This document shows, piece by piece, positions 23,493 to 32,489 of a stretch of 64,000 nucleotides of DNA. The stretch comes from Rhodoferax sp. OV413 (GTDB taxonomy: Bacteria; Pseudomonadota; Gammaproteobacteria; Burkholderiales; Burkholderiaceae_C), in the NCBI RefSeq assembly GCF_900104385.1, contig NZ_FNJA01000002.1:310001-374000 (forward strand), given 5' to 3'. Numbering within the stretch: position 1 is the stretch's first letter; the number at the start of each line of letters is the position of its first letter. Below the pieces are notes generated by a model. It had not been told where the DNA came from. It worked only from the letters and a program-made list of their open reading frames with translations, and did no database searches. A program made the position numbers and the translations under genes.

Positions 23493-23860
23493 ACTACTAC
23501 ATCGCCAGCCTGAAGCACACTGACCGCGACGATGAACACATTGCGTTTTGGGGCCGTTTCCACCGGGGTTACACCCCAGTTATCGGTACGTACACCGGCC
23601 TCTATTGCTACGGTGAGGCAGTAGAGCTCAACGCTGGTCACGACTACATCGCGGTGCCGGCACCGGTGGTGGAGCTGCTGCTGTCGCCTGAGCCGTATTA
23701 CAGGCCCGGCGGCCGCTTTTACGACCAGCGCGGTCCGGTGGTGACCAACACGCGCACAAACTGGAATGCGCTTATCGCGTTCAGTCTGACCCACGGCCGT
23801 ACCCACAAGCCTAAGCCCAAGCCCTTCCCAGGCCAGTGCCGGGCGATCTACACGGAATAG
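23489..23860 (+). CDS. 123-aa early phage protein
   Basis: Starts MNYYIASLKHTDRDDEHIAF, followed by WGRFHRGYTPVIG and YCYGEAVELNAGHDYIAVPA. Small soluble phage proteins starting this way are common in early regions, but no function is known to me. It overlaps the upstream gene by 4 bases; AGAG precedes the ATG. Confidence 0.55.
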   Translation: MNYYIASLKHTDRDDEHIAFWGRFHRGYTPVIGTYTGLYCYGEAVELNAGHDYIAVPAPVVELLLSPEPYYRPGGRFYDQRGPVVTNTRTNWNALIAFSLTHGRTHKPKPKPFPGQCRAIYTE

Positions 23861-23862
23861 CC

Positions 23863-24093
23863 ATGAAGCTGCCATACGTCATTTTCATTGGACCTTCGCT
23901 GCTCGTTTCATATCTAGCCCAGGAGCCAGACGAATCCGATGGTGAGGAATCGACGGAGCCGGCACGCACTGCCGATCTTGAGCTGGCTATCCAGTTCACT
24001 GATTTCACCGAGGCCCGCGCCGCACTCCGCCTGGCGACCAAACGCTTCCCGACCTACGAATTCCGACTTGATGTTCTGAAGCCCGCACCATGA
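23863..24093 (+). CDS. 76-aa early phage protein
   Basis: Starts MKLPYVIFIGPSLLVSYLAQ, with an acidic middle (EPDESDGEES). The ATG two bases past the upstream stop is preferred to one inside it. Its end overlaps the gp16-like gene by 4 bases. Function unknown. Confidence 0.5.
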   Translation: MKLPYVIFIGPSLLVSYLAQEPDESDGEESTEPARTADLELAIQFTDFTEARAALRLATKRFPTYEFRLDVLKPAP

Positions 24094-24551
24094 GCAAACT
24101 CGCCCGCGACCACCGCAATACCGACCTGGCCAAGATCCATTTGGCTAAGAAACAGCTCAATATGAGCGACGACGATTACCGCGCCATGCTGTGGACGCAG
24201 GGCCGCGTCCACAGTGCGAAAGACCTCGACTTCGCCGGCCGCCGCGCGGTGATGGACTACCTAACCAAGACAGCCGGTTTCAAGTCAGCCCCCGCCAAGC
24301 CGTCAAGCAAGCCCACAGCGCGCCCGAAACGGCCCACGCCAGCGCCAGACGCCTTGCCGTTGGTCCGCCGCATCAGAGCTCAGCTGATCAGCCTGGAGCG
24401 CAAGCCAGACGAATACGCCGACGGCGTGGCAAAGCAAATGCTCGGCACCGACGCGCCGCAGTTCTTCGAGTGGTGCCACCCGCGTGATCTGTACAAGATC
24501 AGCCAGGCACTCGGCGTCGAGCAACAACGCAAAGGAGCCCCCCAGCTATGA
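24090..24551 (+). CDS. Mu gp16-like protein (DUF1018)
   Basis: A 153-aa protein of the DUF1018 family, usually placed just before mor in Mu-like phages. The pattern AKIHLAKKQLNMSDDDYRAM, the FAGRRAVMDYL segment and a C-terminal ADGVAKQML..FFEWCHPRDL match the family. A regulatory role is assumed from position; the mechanism is unknown. Confidence 0.85.
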   Translation: MSKLARDHRNTDLAKIHLAKKQLNMSDDDYRAMLWTQGRVHSAKDLDFAGRRAVMDYLTKTAGFKSAPAKPSSKPTARPKRPTPAPDALPLVRRIRAQLISLERKPDEYADGVAKQMLGTDAPQFFEWCHPRDLYKISQALGVEQQRKGAPQL

Positions 24552-24940
24552 ACGATTCAGCCGAAACCGGCGCAGATCACCGCCGCCACGAGCTGCTGTC
24601 AGATGTTGCCGAAGCGGTCGCGCAGTTCGTGATCGACAAGAAAATCATGGAACCGGACCCTGCGATGGAGCTCGGCAACCACCTGGCAGACTTCCTGGCC
24701 GACCACTGGAAGGGCCAAAAGATCTACATGGTCGGCGACCGTGATTTCAAGCTGAACAAGCGCGACCTCGAGATCTACCAGCGCATGCAACGCGGCAACG
24801 CCAACGAGCTCGCCGCCGAATACAACATCAGCTACGTTCGTGTCTACCAAATCTACAAACGCTGCCTCGCCGAAGCCCGCAGCCGCAGGCAGAATGACCT
24901 TTTTGGCGATACCACCCAGCATGCAGCCCCAACCGAGTAA
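24548..24940 (+). CDS. mor: Mor-family transcription activator
   Basis: A 130-aa member of the Mor/C family, which in Mu activates the middle and late promoters by binding a dyad near -43 and contacting RNA polymerase. The N-terminal dimerisation part (LLSDVAEAVAQFVIDK, LADFLADHWKGQKIYM) and a C-terminal helix-turn-helix (ELAAEYNISYVRVYQIYKRC) are clear. No second family member was seen, so this single protein may serve all three late promoters proposed at 2366, 9695 and 14896. Overlaps the gp16-like gene by 4 bases. Confidence 0.9.
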   Translation: MNDSAETGADHRRHELLSDVAEAVAQFVIDKKIMEPDPAMELGNHLADFLADHWKGQKIYMVGDRDFKLNKRDLEIYQRMQRGNANELAAEYNISYVRVYQIYKRCLAEARSRRQNDLFGDTTQHAAPTE

Positions 24941-25199
24941 CCGAAACGTCCCGCAGTACATGTGGGACGCCGCCATCCTCGAATATGAAGGTTACCTCCG
25001 CGTGCGTGGTGAATTGATGGCCCTGGGCCTTACCGACGCCCTGGCAGATGAGTATCTAGACATCCTGAACCGACTCAGCACCCAGGTCGAACGGTTGGAC
25101 CCCTACGACGCCGATTTCCGGTCCTCAGACCACAGCAAAGGTTTCGCCGAAGCTGCCGCCAGCCTGAAGCGAATGGCCGAGCTGCTGGGTTGTAAGTAA
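24894..25199 (+). CDS. 101-aa protein at the right end of the prophage
   Basis: Starts MTFLAIPPSMQPQPSNRN, then VPQYMWDAAILEYEGYLRVR; helical and acidic, no recognised family. It overlaps the end of mor by 47 bases. A later Met at 24921 is an alternative. Last early gene. Confidence 0.5.
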   Translation: MTFLAIPPSMQPQPSNRNVPQYMWDAAILEYEGYLRVRGELMALGLTDALADEYLDILNRLSTQVERLDPYDADFRSSDHSKGFAEAAASLKRMAELLGCK

Positions 25200-25333
25200 A
25201 GTACTTATCCACAGGCAGCGGCCGACGTCTAAGGCTGCCCGAATTCAAATAGCGTGTCATTGGGGGCGAATTCGGGCAACGGCGCCCGAATTGGGCTAAA
25301 GCTGAAACTGCCCGGCCAGCCAGAAGCCTTCAG

Positions 25334-25427
25334 GAGCCGCGATCACCCTGCCAAGCCACACCGGCCTCGGCCAGAGCCTGTTTCCCCCGTAGCGGTCGAT
25401 CTGATAGGCCCATTTAAAGGGCGTTTG
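25334..25427 (+). repeat. intergenic repeat block A, copy 1
   Basis: Includes CTCGGCCAGAGCCTGTTTCC followed by CCCGTAGCGGTCGATCTG. An inverted, somewhat diverged copy is at 50117-50207. Confidence 0.75.
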
Positions 25428-25623
25428 AAGACCCATTTGGTACAGTCACCAGCCTGCAAATCGCTCCTCCAGTATCACGGACCCTAAAAATGTGATCGTG
25501 GTCGGCCCACTTTGGACTCGCACCCTGTACGGCTGCTCTAAGTCATTGATATCGCCCATTTTTCCCGCCATAGCCCACGATGTCCCGCCTGATCCCGTTT
25601 CCTCTAAGATCTCGGGCGTTCAC

Positions 25624-25673
25624 AATCCGCCCAGCCCTGTGCTACTCGCCGACGCCACACGGCGGGGGAGCGG
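25624..25673 (+). repeat. intergenic repeat block B, copy 1
   Basis: Contains CTACTCGCCGACGCCACACG and GCGGGGGAGCGG; a near-identical copy in the same orientation is at 49863-49912. The 60 bases before it (25541-25600) instead match 49955-50002 in the opposite orientation. Confidence 0.75.
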
Positions 25674-25689
25674 ACAACCAAACAACCAA

Positions 25690-26002
25690 CAGCCGTAAAC
25701 CCAGCCCGGCGTAGCCGGGCTGCAACCCCTCGCGCCCTAGGCGCGATGTGGCGCTGTGCGCCACCGATCCCGCATCCCGGGGTCCCCCTCTGTATGCGCC
25801 GAGGAGCACAGCTTTGGGCGGATCAGGGCTGGCGTTGTCTGAGGCCGCAGGCCGAGTTTAGCCAGACCCCGACCAAAGCGAAGCACCGCAGGTTCCCGTA
25901 GCGCCAGCGGAGGGCGCAGGCAGTGGGGGCGCCTTTCTTTTGGTGACTTTTCTTTTGCGCAAAAGAACAAGTTACTGCGCTGCCGGGCGCATACCCGGCC
26001 AG
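25690..26002 (+). repeat. intergenic repeat block C, copy 1
   Basis: About 310 bases that recur inverted at 50445-50745. It contains the perfect palindrome TTCTTTTGCGCAAAAGAA and the nested inverted repeat CGCGCCCTAGGCGCG. Confidence 0.8.
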
Positions 26003-26354
26003 GGATCGCATAGACGTCAGGCGCCATCCGCACTACCCCAAACCGCATATAAACCTTCATACAAAAACTGACTCCAGCGCAAATTCAACCTGCACAAGCA
26101 GCTACGAAAAATAGAGCGCTTGGTGGTTCCACCTTTTTGAGGGGGAAGACGCCTGCGAGTCGGAAACCGACCGATGACGCCGAGCTATAGTGGTTCATCG
26201 CTCAACGTGCGGTGTTTGTCAAAACTTTTATACCTGTATAAAAAACAAGCACACCCCTCGGAAAGCCAGTCTACAAGCCACTTTCAGAAAATTTTGATGA
26301 TCAGTATAGACCGCAGCGACCTATTTATCCCGCAGGTTTTGCGGTCTACATTAC

Positions 26355-26361
26355 GTTAGGC
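26355..26361 (+). other. integron-type core site (GTTAGGC)
   Basis: GTTAGGC matches the GTTRRRY recombination core and lies 13 bases before the ATG of the 26374 gene. With the attC-like site at 26905-26964 it defines a cassette running from about 26356 to 26958. Confidence 0.6.
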
Positions 26362-26373
26362 CTCACGGAGTAC

Positions 26374-26910
26374 ATGTTGGGCAAGTCACCGTCGTTCCTC
26401 GTAGCATTTCTAGAGGTCTCAATTGCGCTTCTCTTGGCGCTGCTAGTGTTTATCCTGGTAAAGCGCCACAAAGCTTCGGGTAGGCCCCTGACAGATGTAG
26501 TGAAAGGTTTTGCCGGGAAAGCAAGGCGCCTTTCGCAAAGCCTCTTGATTGCCATCGCGTTCATTGTGCTTCTTGACTACATCTTGCCGAAAGAGTCCAT
26601 GGGGACCTCTTCGGTCGTCGTGTTTCTCGTGTCTTTTTCTGCACTCGCGATAGTTCCCCCATGGCTTCCAACTGGCAGGCTATTTGCGATTGCGGCGGTC
26701 GCCTTCAATGTGGCTAGTGTTGTTGCTTTTTTTCGCCTGTTGCCCACCGGCTCATCGGGTCCTGATGCAATGGGGGTTTCGATACTTCTATGTTTCTTCT
26801 GGCTTCTATTCTTTGGTTCATGCGCCGTGCGTCTTGTTTGCAAGGCATTTAGTTCGCATTCGAAGAGGCGATCAAGACGTCAGCAAACCATCTTGCGTAG
26901 TGAGGCCTAA
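26374..26910 (+). CDS. membrane protein in an integron gene cassette
   Basis: A 178-aa protein with five or so hydrophobic segments, starting MLGKSPSFLVAFLEVSIALL. CGGAG precedes the ATG. It is lower in GC than all neighbours. The stop codon TAA lies within GCCTAAC, the first core of an attC-like site, and a GTTAGGC core lies just upstream, which together are the signature of an integron cassette. No family was recognised; cassette genes are often unknown membrane proteins. Confidence 0.65.
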   Translation: MLGKSPSFLVAFLEVSIALLLALLVFILVKRHKASGRPLTDVVKGFAGKARRLSQSLLIAIAFIVLLDYILPKESMGTSSVVVFLVSFSALAIVPPWLPTGRLFAIAAVAFNVASVVAFFRLLPTGSSGPDAMGVSILLCFFWLLFFGSCAVRLVCKAFSSHSKRRSRRQQTILRSEA

Positions 26911-26964
26911 CCCTTCCTTCAAGCGGACCTGCCTACGGCAGGCCGCTTAAGTCAAATGTTCCGC
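26905..26964 (+). other. attC-like recombination site
   Basis: Sixty bases: GCCTAAC (26905-26911), a stem of AAGCGG-A-CCTGCC paired with GGCAGG-CCGCTT with one unpaired base, and GTTCCGC (26958-26964), an altered GTTRRRY core. The unpaired extrahelical base and the flanking cores are typical of attC sites. No integrase gene is present in the window. Confidence 0.7.
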
Positions 26965-27035
26965 CACCCCTGCATCCAGTGGACTTCCGGCCCAGCGGAT
27001 GTAGGCGCAGGGCGCATCAGGCCGGATTGCTTCTC

Positions 27036-27085
27036 TTTTTATAGCTACTGGCGCTGGTGAAATATGCGCTAGCAGCCTATTTCAC
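27036..27085. repeat. dispersed 50-bp repeat, copy 1
   Basis: Core ATAGCTACTGGCGC, then GCGCTAGCAGCC about 13 bases later. It overlaps the last three codons of the nodT-type gene. Related copies are at 36798, 47556, 48296, 55461, 61267 and 62061. Confidence 0.65.
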
Positions 27086-28480
27086 TTGTAAATCTTCACG
27101 GACCATACCGGGCAGCGCAGCCGCATCGCCGCCCAGCGCCTGCACCAGCGTGGCATGGTTGTTGAACTGGTTCAGTCGGTTTTCCGCCAGCGCGATCTCG
27201 GCGCTGCGACGGCTTTCCTGGGCGTCGAGCCAGGGCTTGAGGGCCACCGAACCCGCGCGGTAGCGCACCTCGTAGAGCCGCTCGGCCTGGATGGCGGCCT
27301 GTAGCACCTGTTCCAGCAGCACGGCTTGGGCGCGGTACTGCTGGCGTGCCGACAAGGCGTTTTCCACGTCGCCCAGCGCGGTGTACAGGGTTTGGCGGAA
27401 GTTGACCACCGCCTCCTCGCTCTGCGCCTGGGCGACCCGGATGTTCAGGTCCATTTCCTTCTGGTTCAGGAACGGCAGGCTGAGCCCCAGGCCCAGGCTG
27501 GCGACCGGGTTCTGCAGCAGGTTCAGCAGCGCGGTGCTGGAGGTGCCGAGCGCGCCGGTCAGGCTCAGCGCCGGGTAGTAGCTGGCGCGGGTGGCGCTGA
27601 TGTTGGCGTGGCTTTCGCGCAGCCGCAGCTCGGCCGCGCGCAGGTCCGGGCGGCGCGCCAGCAGCTCGGCGGGCAGGCCGGCGGCGACTTCGGGCAGCTG
27701 GCTGTTCGGCAGGGTTTGCGGCGGATTCGGCAACGCACTGGGCGCGGCGTCGAACAGCAAGGCCAGGGCGGTGTTGGCGGCCACGGCCTGCTGCTGCAGC
27801 GTGGTTTGGCTGGCCTGCAGGCTCAGCAGGCTTTGCCGGGCCTCGGCCAGCTCCAGGCCCCCGGCCGCGCCCGCATTCACCTGGGCTTGCACCAGCTCCA
27901 GGGTCTTTTGCGCGGTGGCAATGCTTTGCAGATTGGCGGCCAGGCGCTGGTTCAGGTAGCCGAGTTGCCAGTACAGCTGGGCCGTGGTGGCGACCAGCGC
28001 CAGCGCGGTGGCTTCGCGGTCCTGCGCGGTGGCGCGGGCCTCCCACAGGGCGACGTCGCGCTGGCTGCCCAGCTTGTTCCACAGATCGATCTCGTAGCTC
28101 GCGCCCAGGCTGACACCGCTGCTGCGGCTGGTGACGGCGTTGCCGCTGAGGGTGCGGCTGGTGCCGCTGCTGAGGCTGCCGCTGAAGTTGGGCCGGTTCT
28201 CGGCCAGGCCGACTTGCAGCTGGGCCTGGCGCACCTTGATGGTGGCGGCCGCCAGGTTGTTGTTGCGCAGCAAGGCTTGCTCGACCAGCTGGTCGAGCAC
28301 CGGGTCGTTGAAGTTCTTCCACCAGGCATCGGTGCTGGCGCCGCTGTCTGCATTGGCGTACTGCCATTGCGCGGGCAGCGTGGCGGCGGGCGCGCTGTAC
28401 GGTGCCTGCGGGGTGGCACAGCCGGCGAGCAGCAGGGCAGCTAGGAGGGTGCAGGGAAGTAGAGGCTTGAAGGGGGTCAT
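27077..28480 (-). CDS. NodT/TolC-type outer-membrane efflux lipoprotein
   Basis: Outer-membrane channel of a tripartite export system, 467 aa. It has a lipoprotein signal with lipobox (LLAALLLAGC), the NodT-family start region (WWKNFNDPVLDQLVEQAL) and two OEP repeats, with LPAELLARRPDLRAAELRLR in the second. The gene starts 4 bases after macB, so the three genes form one operon and the channel probably serves MacAB. Its 3' end is overlapped by a dispersed repeat. Confidence 0.9.
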   Translation of the reverse strand: MTPFKPLLPCTLLAALLLAGCATPQAPYSAPAATLPAQWQYANADSGASTDAWWKNFNDPVLDQLVEQALLRNNNLAAATIKVRQAQLQVGLAENRPNFSGSLSSGTSRTLSGNAVTSRSSGVSLGASYEIDLWNKLGSQRDVALWEARATAQDREATALALVATTAQLYWQLGYLNQRLAANLQSIATAQKTLELVQAQVNAGAAGGLELAEARQSLLSLQASQTTLQQQAVAANTALALLFDAAPSALPNPPQTLPNSQLPEVAAGLPAELLARRPDLRAAELRLRESHANISATRASYYPALSLTGALGTSSTALLNLLQNPVASLGLGLSLPFLNQKEMDLNIRVAQAQSEEAVVNFRQTLYTALGDVENALSARQQYRAQAVLLEQVLQAAIQAERLYEVRYRAGSVALKPWLDAQESRRSAEIALAENRLNQFNNHATLVQALGGDAAALPGMVREDLQVK

Positions 28481-28484
28481 CAGA

Positions 28485-30443
28485 TTACTCTCGGGCCAAG
28501 GCGTCTACCGGGTTGAGCTGGGCCGCGTTGTTGGCGGGCAGGAAGCCGAACACCACGCCGATCAGGGTCGAGCAGCCAAAGGCCGCCACCATCGATGCGG
28601 TGGAATACACCATCTGGAAGCTGCTGCCGCTCTTGCCAAAGCCCCAGCCGATCAGCAGCGACAAGCCTATGCCCAGCACGCCGCCGAGCAGACAGACCAG
28701 CACGGCTTCGATCAAAAACTGCTGGCGGATGTCGCTCTGCCGTGCGCCCACGGCCATGCGCACGCCGATCTCGCGGGTGCGCTCGGTGACCGACACCAGC
28801 ATGATGTTCATCACCCCGATGCCGCCCACCACCAGCGAGATCAACGCAATCGCCGAGACCAGCAAGGTCAGGGTCTGGGTGGTGCTCTCTATGGTCTGGC
28901 GGATGGTGTCGGTGTTCAGGGTGTAGAAGTCGACCACACCATGGCGCTGCTTCAGCAGCCGGTTGATGCCGGCATCGGCGGCCTCGGTGGAGGCGTCGTC
29001 GCGCACGCGCACCGAGATCGAACGCAGATAGCCCTGGCCCAGCACCCGGCGCATGGCCGCGGTGTACGGGATGTAGACGTTCAAGGCCTCGCGGTTGCCA
29101 AAGCCGGACTCGCTCTTCTGCGCCACGCCGACCACCCGGAACGGCACGCTGCCCAGCAGCACCACCTGGCCGACCGCGTTGTCGGTGGTCGGGAACAGCT
29201 GCTTGCGGGTGTTGTCGTCGATCACCACCTCTTGTGCCAGGGTGTCGATGCTGGCGTCGTTGAAGAAGCGGCCCTGTGCCAGGCTGATGCCTTTGACGCG
29301 GAAGTATTGCGCGCCCACGCCGTTGATATTGCCGGTCACCGCCACATTGCCATAGCGCAGCGTGGCCGAGCTGGAGGCGGTGGGGGTCACGCTGTCCACA
29401 TACACCTGCTGGGCCAGCGCGTCGGCGTCGGCCGGCACCAGGGTGCGCACCCGCGCGGCCCGCTGGTCGCCAAAGCCGCTGCCCGAAAAGATCTCGATGG
29501 TGTTGGTGCCTATGGAGCTGATGTTCTTCAGCACCTGCAGCCGCGAGCCCTCTCCCAGCGCCACCACCGACACCACCGAGGCGATGCCGATGATGATCCC
29601 CAGCATGGTCAGGAAGCTGCGCAGCGGGTGCGCCCGCATCGCCAGCAAGGCCATGCGGAAGGCTTCGCTGAAGCGGCCCCAGCCTGCGCCCCAGCCCGAG
29701 CCGCCAGCCGGCGGCGCAGGCAGCGTGGGGGCGGCGGTGGCGGGCTGGACCTGCCGGTCGGCCACGATCTCGCCATCGCTGATTTCGATGATGCGCTGCG
29801 CATGCTCGGCCACGTGCATGTCGTGCGTCACCAGGATGATGGTGTGGCCTTCGGCGTGCAGCTCCTGCAGGATCTTCATCACCTCGGCGCCGCTGTGCTT
29901 GTCCAGCGCGCCGGTGGGCTCATCGGCCAGGATCACGCTGCCGCCGTTCATCAGCGCGCGCGCAATGCTCACGCGCTGCTGCTGGCCGCCCGACAGCTGG
30001 CCGGGCCGGTGGCTGACGCGGTCGGCCATGCCCAGGCGCGTCAGCAGCGCGTTGGCGCGGCTGTGCCGGGTGGCGGCGTCCTTGCCGGCATACACCGCGG
30101 GCACTTCCACATTGCCCAGCGCGCTCAGGTCGCTCAGCAGGTGGTAGCGCTGGAAGATGAAGCCAAAGTGTTCGCGCCGCAGCTCGGCCAGGGCGTCGGC
30201 ATCCAGCTGGCCGGTCTCACGGCCGGCCACGCGGTAGGAGCCGGTGGTGGGCCGGTCCAGGCAGCCCAGGATGTTCATCAGCGTGGACTTGCCCGAGCCG
30301 GACGCGCCGACGATGGCGATCATCTCGCCCGCGCGGATGCTGAGGTTCACGTCCTTCAGGACGGCAATGGTTTCTTCGCCCGCCGGGAACTCTCGCCGCA
30401 AGGCGGTCAGTTCCAGCAGGGGGCTGGTTGGGTTCGCATCCAT
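28485..30443 (-). CDS. macB: MacB-type ABC exporter, ATPase-permease fusion
   Basis: Inner-membrane ABC transporter (652 aa) for export of macrolides, siderophores or peptides. The N-terminal ATPase has Walker [10 protein letters not shown] (46-54), the signature [15 protein letters not shown] and Walker [13 protein letters not shown]. The C-terminal half has the MacB layout of one membrane segment ([20 protein letters not shown]), a large periplasmic domain, then three segments, with FtsX-like ends. Adjacent to macA (2-base gap). Confidence 0.92.
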   Translation of the reverse strand: MDANPTSPLLELTALRREFPAGEETIAVLKDVNLSIRAGEMIAIVGASGSGKSTLMNILGCLDRPTTGSYRVAGRETGQLDADALAELRREHFGFIFQRYHLLSDLSALGNVEVPAVYAGKDAATRHSRANALLTRLGMADRVSHRPGQLSGGQQQRVSIARALMNGGSVILADEPTGALDKHSGAEVMKILQELHAEGHTIILVTHDMHVAEHAQRIIEISDGEIVADRQVQPATAAPTLPAPPAGGSGWGAGWGRFSEAFRMALLAMRAHPLRSFLTMLGIIIGIASVVSVVALGEGSRLQVLKNISSIGTNTIEIFSGSGFGDQRAARVRTLVPADADALAQQVYVDSVTPTASSSATLRYGNVAVTGNINGVGAQYFRVKGISLAQGRFFNDASIDTLAQEVVIDDNTRKQLFPTTDNAVGQVVLLGSVPFRVVGVAQKSESGFGNREALNVYIPYTAAMRRVLGQGYLRSISVRVRDDASTEAADAGINRLLKQRHGVVDFYTLNTDTIRQTIESTTQTLTLLVSAIALISLVVGGIGVMNIMLVSVTERTREIGVRMAVGARQSDIRQQFLIEAVLVCLLGGVLGIGLSLLIGWGFGKSGSSFQMVYSTASMVAAFGCSTLIGVVFGFLPANNAAQLNPVDALARE

Positions 30444-30445
30444 GC

Positions 30446-31642
30446 TTACATCCCCGGAGGCGGGCGCATGCGGGTACTGCCACTGCCGCTGCCGCTGGCG
30501 CCGCCGGCCGGGGCTTCGCTGACCACCACGCGCTCGCCCTCGGCCAGGCCTTCCAGGATTTGTGCGTTCACGTTGTTGTTCAGCCCGACCTTGACCACGC
30601 GCGGCTCGGCTTCGCCGTCTGCGTTCACCACCCGCACGCGGGTGCGGCCCTGGCGGTCCCGCTCGCCGAGCGCGGCTGATGGAATGCTCAGCACCTGCTT
30701 GGCCTCGTTCTGCACGATGCTGACCTGCGCCGTCATGGAGATGCGCAGCTGGCCCTCGGGGTTCGGCACGTCGAGCAGGCCGTTGTAGTAGATGGCGCTG
30801 GCACTGGTGGTGGTCGCCGTGGTGGTATCGGTCAGGATTGAATCCGGCGCCGGCTCCACCGTGCGCAAGGTGGTGGTATAGCGCTTGTCGGGCGCGCCGA
30901 GGATGGTGAAGTAAACCTTTTGCCCCGGCTTGACGCGCACCACATCGGCCTCGGAAATCTGCGCCTTGACGGTGATGGTGTCCAGCCGCGCCAGCTTGAT
31001 GATGGTCGGCGTGGTCTGGTTGGCGTTCACGGTCTGGCCTTCCTGGGCCACGATGGCCACCACCACGCCGTCGATGGGCGCCTGGATCTGGGTGTAGCCC
31101 AGGTTCAGCTGGGCCGTGCTGACGGTGATCTTGGCCTGGGCGATCTGGGCCTGCAGGGAGCCGATTTCGGCGCGTGCGGTCTGCAGCGCGGCATCGGCGG
31201 CCTCAAAGGTGGCGCGCGAGCTGGCGTCGGCGGCCAGCAGGGTTTTCTCGCGCTGGAAGCTCAGCTCGGCCTGCTTCAGCGTGGCCTGCTTGACCAGCAG
31301 CTGGGCCTGTACATTGGCCAGCGCGGCCTCGGCATTGCGCAGGCTGTTCTGCTGGGTCAGCGAGTCGATCTCGGCGACCAGCTGGCCTTTCTTGACCGTA
31401 TCGCCCAGGGCCACCTTCAGCGACTTGATCTGCCCCGAGGCCTGGGCACCCACGCTCACCTGCTTGAAGGCCTGCACCGTGCCTGTGGCCAGCACGGCCT
31501 GCTCCAGATCGGCCAGGGCGGCGGTGGCGGTCACAAAATTGGGTTTTTTGGCGGCCGGGAAGAACACCAGTTTGGCGGCTACGGCCAGGGCCAGCAGGAC
31601 CAGGGCGAGCAGGGTGTAACGCAGAAGTTTGTTCTTGGGCAT
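30446..31642 (-). CDS. macA: MacA-type periplasmic adaptor
   Basis: Membrane-fusion protein (398 aa) linking MacB to the outer-membrane channel. One N-terminal membrane anchor ([20 protein letters not shown]), a lipoyl-like half ([20 protein letters not shown]) and its partner ([20 protein letters not shown]) flank a long coiled-coil hairpin; a beta-barrel follows. The Gly/Ser and Pro-rich C-terminal tail ([19 protein letters not shown]) is longer than usual. First gene of the operon. Confidence 0.9.
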   Translation of the reverse strand: MPKNKLLRYTLLALVLLALAVAAKLVFFPAAKKPNFVTATAALADLEQAVLATGTVQAFKQVSVGAQASGQIKSLKVALGDTVKKGQLVAEIDSLTQQNSLRNAEAALANVQAQLLVKQATLKQAELSFQREKTLLAADASSRATFEAADAALQTARAEIGSLQAQIAQAKITVSTAQLNLGYTQIQAPIDGVVVAIVAQEGQTVNANQTTPTIIKLARLDTITVKAQISEADVVRVKPGQKVYFTILGAPDKRYTTTLRTVEPAPDSILTDTTTATTTSASAIYYNGLLDVPNPEGQLRISMTAQVSIVQNEAKQVLSIPSAALGERDRQGRTRVRVVNADGEAEPRVVKVGLNNNVNAQILEGLAEGERVVVSEAPAGGASGSGSGSTRMRPPPGM

Positions 31643-31747
31643 GGAGGTGTGGAGGTGCGGACTGAAGCACGGCCCACTTTACATAAGCCCCGTACCCGCC
31701 CCGCGTGCCCCCGGCAAAGCCTTTGTAAAGCTAGGGGCAGCCGCGAT

Positions 31748-32437
31748 TCAGCGCGCCACGTAGTCGGGGTAGCGCTCGCAGATGCTCTCCAGCTGCCCCA
31801 GCGTGCCCGATAAATGCGCGCGCAGGCTGTCCTGGGCGGCCAGAGGATCGCGCTGGGCGATGGCGTCGACGATGCTGCGGTGGTCGCGCACCACCGCCTG
31901 GGCCTTGCCCTCGCTCGGCAGGTCCAGCCGGCGCAAGCGGTCCACATGGCCAGAGATGCGGCGCACCAGCGCCCACAGGTCGGGCACGCCGGCGGCTGCA
32001 TACATCTGCTGGTGGAATGCCTGGTCGGCGGCCACGAAATCCCTGTAATCGGCGGTATTGATCACCGCCACCTGCAGCTCGATCTGCGTGTGCAGCCGGG
32101 CCACCAGGTGGTCGTCGGCGGCTAGGGCCAGGGTGCGCACCACTTCCAGCTCGATGGACTTGCGCAGAAAGTGCGCCTGCTTGGCGGCGTTGACATCGAT
32201 GCGGCTGACCACCGTGGCGTGCTGCGGAAAGATGTCGACCAGGCCTTCTTCACCCAGGCGCATCAGCGCATCGCGGATCGGCGTCTGGCTCAGGCCGAAC
32301 TGCTGGGCCAGCGCATCGCGCGCCAGCACCGTGCCGGGGGCCATTTCCAGCGACACGATGGATTCGCGCAGCTGGTCGAAGACCTGGGGCGCGGCTTGCC
32401 GGGAGCGGTCGAGGCGGACTTTTTCTTGGACTTTCAT
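31748..32437 (-). CDS. GntR/FadR-type transcription regulator
   Basis: A 229-aa regulator with an N-terminal winged helix (LRESIVSLEMAPGTVLARDA, LSQTPIRDALMRLGEEGLV) and an FCD ligand domain with metal-type His residues (D..FHQQMYAAAG, GHVDRLRRL). It is transcribed away from the dehydratase operon and probably represses it in the absence of a sugar acid. The ATG at 32437 (MKVQEKVRLDRS) is preferred to one 18 bases upstream. A palindrome at 32461-32476 lies in the shared promoter. Confidence 0.85.
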   Translation of the reverse strand: MKVQEKVRLDRSRQAAPQVFDQLRESIVSLEMAPGTVLARDALAQQFGLSQTPIRDALMRLGEEGLVDIFPQHATVVSRIDVNAAKQAHFLRKSIELEVVRTLALAADDHLVARLHTQIELQVAVINTADYRDFVAADQAFHQQMYAAAGVPDLWALVRRISGHVDRLRRLDLPSEGKAQAVVRDHRSIVDAIAQRDPLAAQDSLRAHLSGTLGQLESICERYPDYVAR

Positions 32438-32460
32438 GGGCGGGTATTCTGGCATTGACG

Positions 32461-32476
32461 CACTAATACATTAGTG
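32461..32476. promoter_or_regulatory. palindromic operator in the divergent promoter
   Basis: CACTAAT-AC-ATTAGTG is a perfect inverted repeat with 7-base arms, midway between the GntR-type gene and the dehydratase gene. It is followed by an AT-rich stretch (TTTTAATTATT). A binding site for the GntR-type regulator is the natural reading. Confidence 0.6.
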
Positions 32477-32489
32477 TTTTAATTATTCC

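Larger units (their letters stand above)
1..25300. mobile_element. Mu-like transposable prophage (partial, BcepMu-like layout)
   Basis: Contains the Mu hallmarks in one block: a DDE transposase with a Mu-type N-terminal domain, MuB-type ATPase, Ner, Gam, a gp16-like protein, a Mor-family activator, gp25 to gp30 packaging and head genes, the I/Z protease-scaffold and a gpT capsid protein. Early genes read right from 16.3 kb and late genes read left from 14.9 kb, a divergent plan known for BcepMu and unlike the colinear plan of Mu. The right end is inferred to lie between the last early gene (25199) and about 25330, where repeats shared with 50.1 kb begin. The tail genes and the other end are outside the window. 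The exact terminus is not determined. Confidence 0.9.
25200..26373. other. noncoding region with prophage end and mosaic repeats
   Basis: No credible gene in about 1.2 kb. A cluster of GCCCGAATT words in both directions (25237-25290) follows the last prophage gene and could be transposase-binding sites near the phage end. GTACTTATCCACA (25201-25213) recurs at 50814-50826. From 25334 on, several blocks recur near 50 kb. The last 180 bases before 26374 include an inverted repeat (TAGACCGCA at 26307, TGCGGTCTA at 26340), just before the cassette core. Confidence 0.6.

Noticed and set aside
26200-26361. A second attC site upstream of the cassette
   Set aside because: The inverted repeat and GTTAGGC core are present, but no partner RYYYAAC core is at a normal distance (the nearest is about 155 bases away).
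28131-30788. Long open frame (885 codons) antisense to macB
   Set aside because: It is a high-GC shadow of macB and macA, with a low-complexity His/Gly/Gln-rich product and no start signal.
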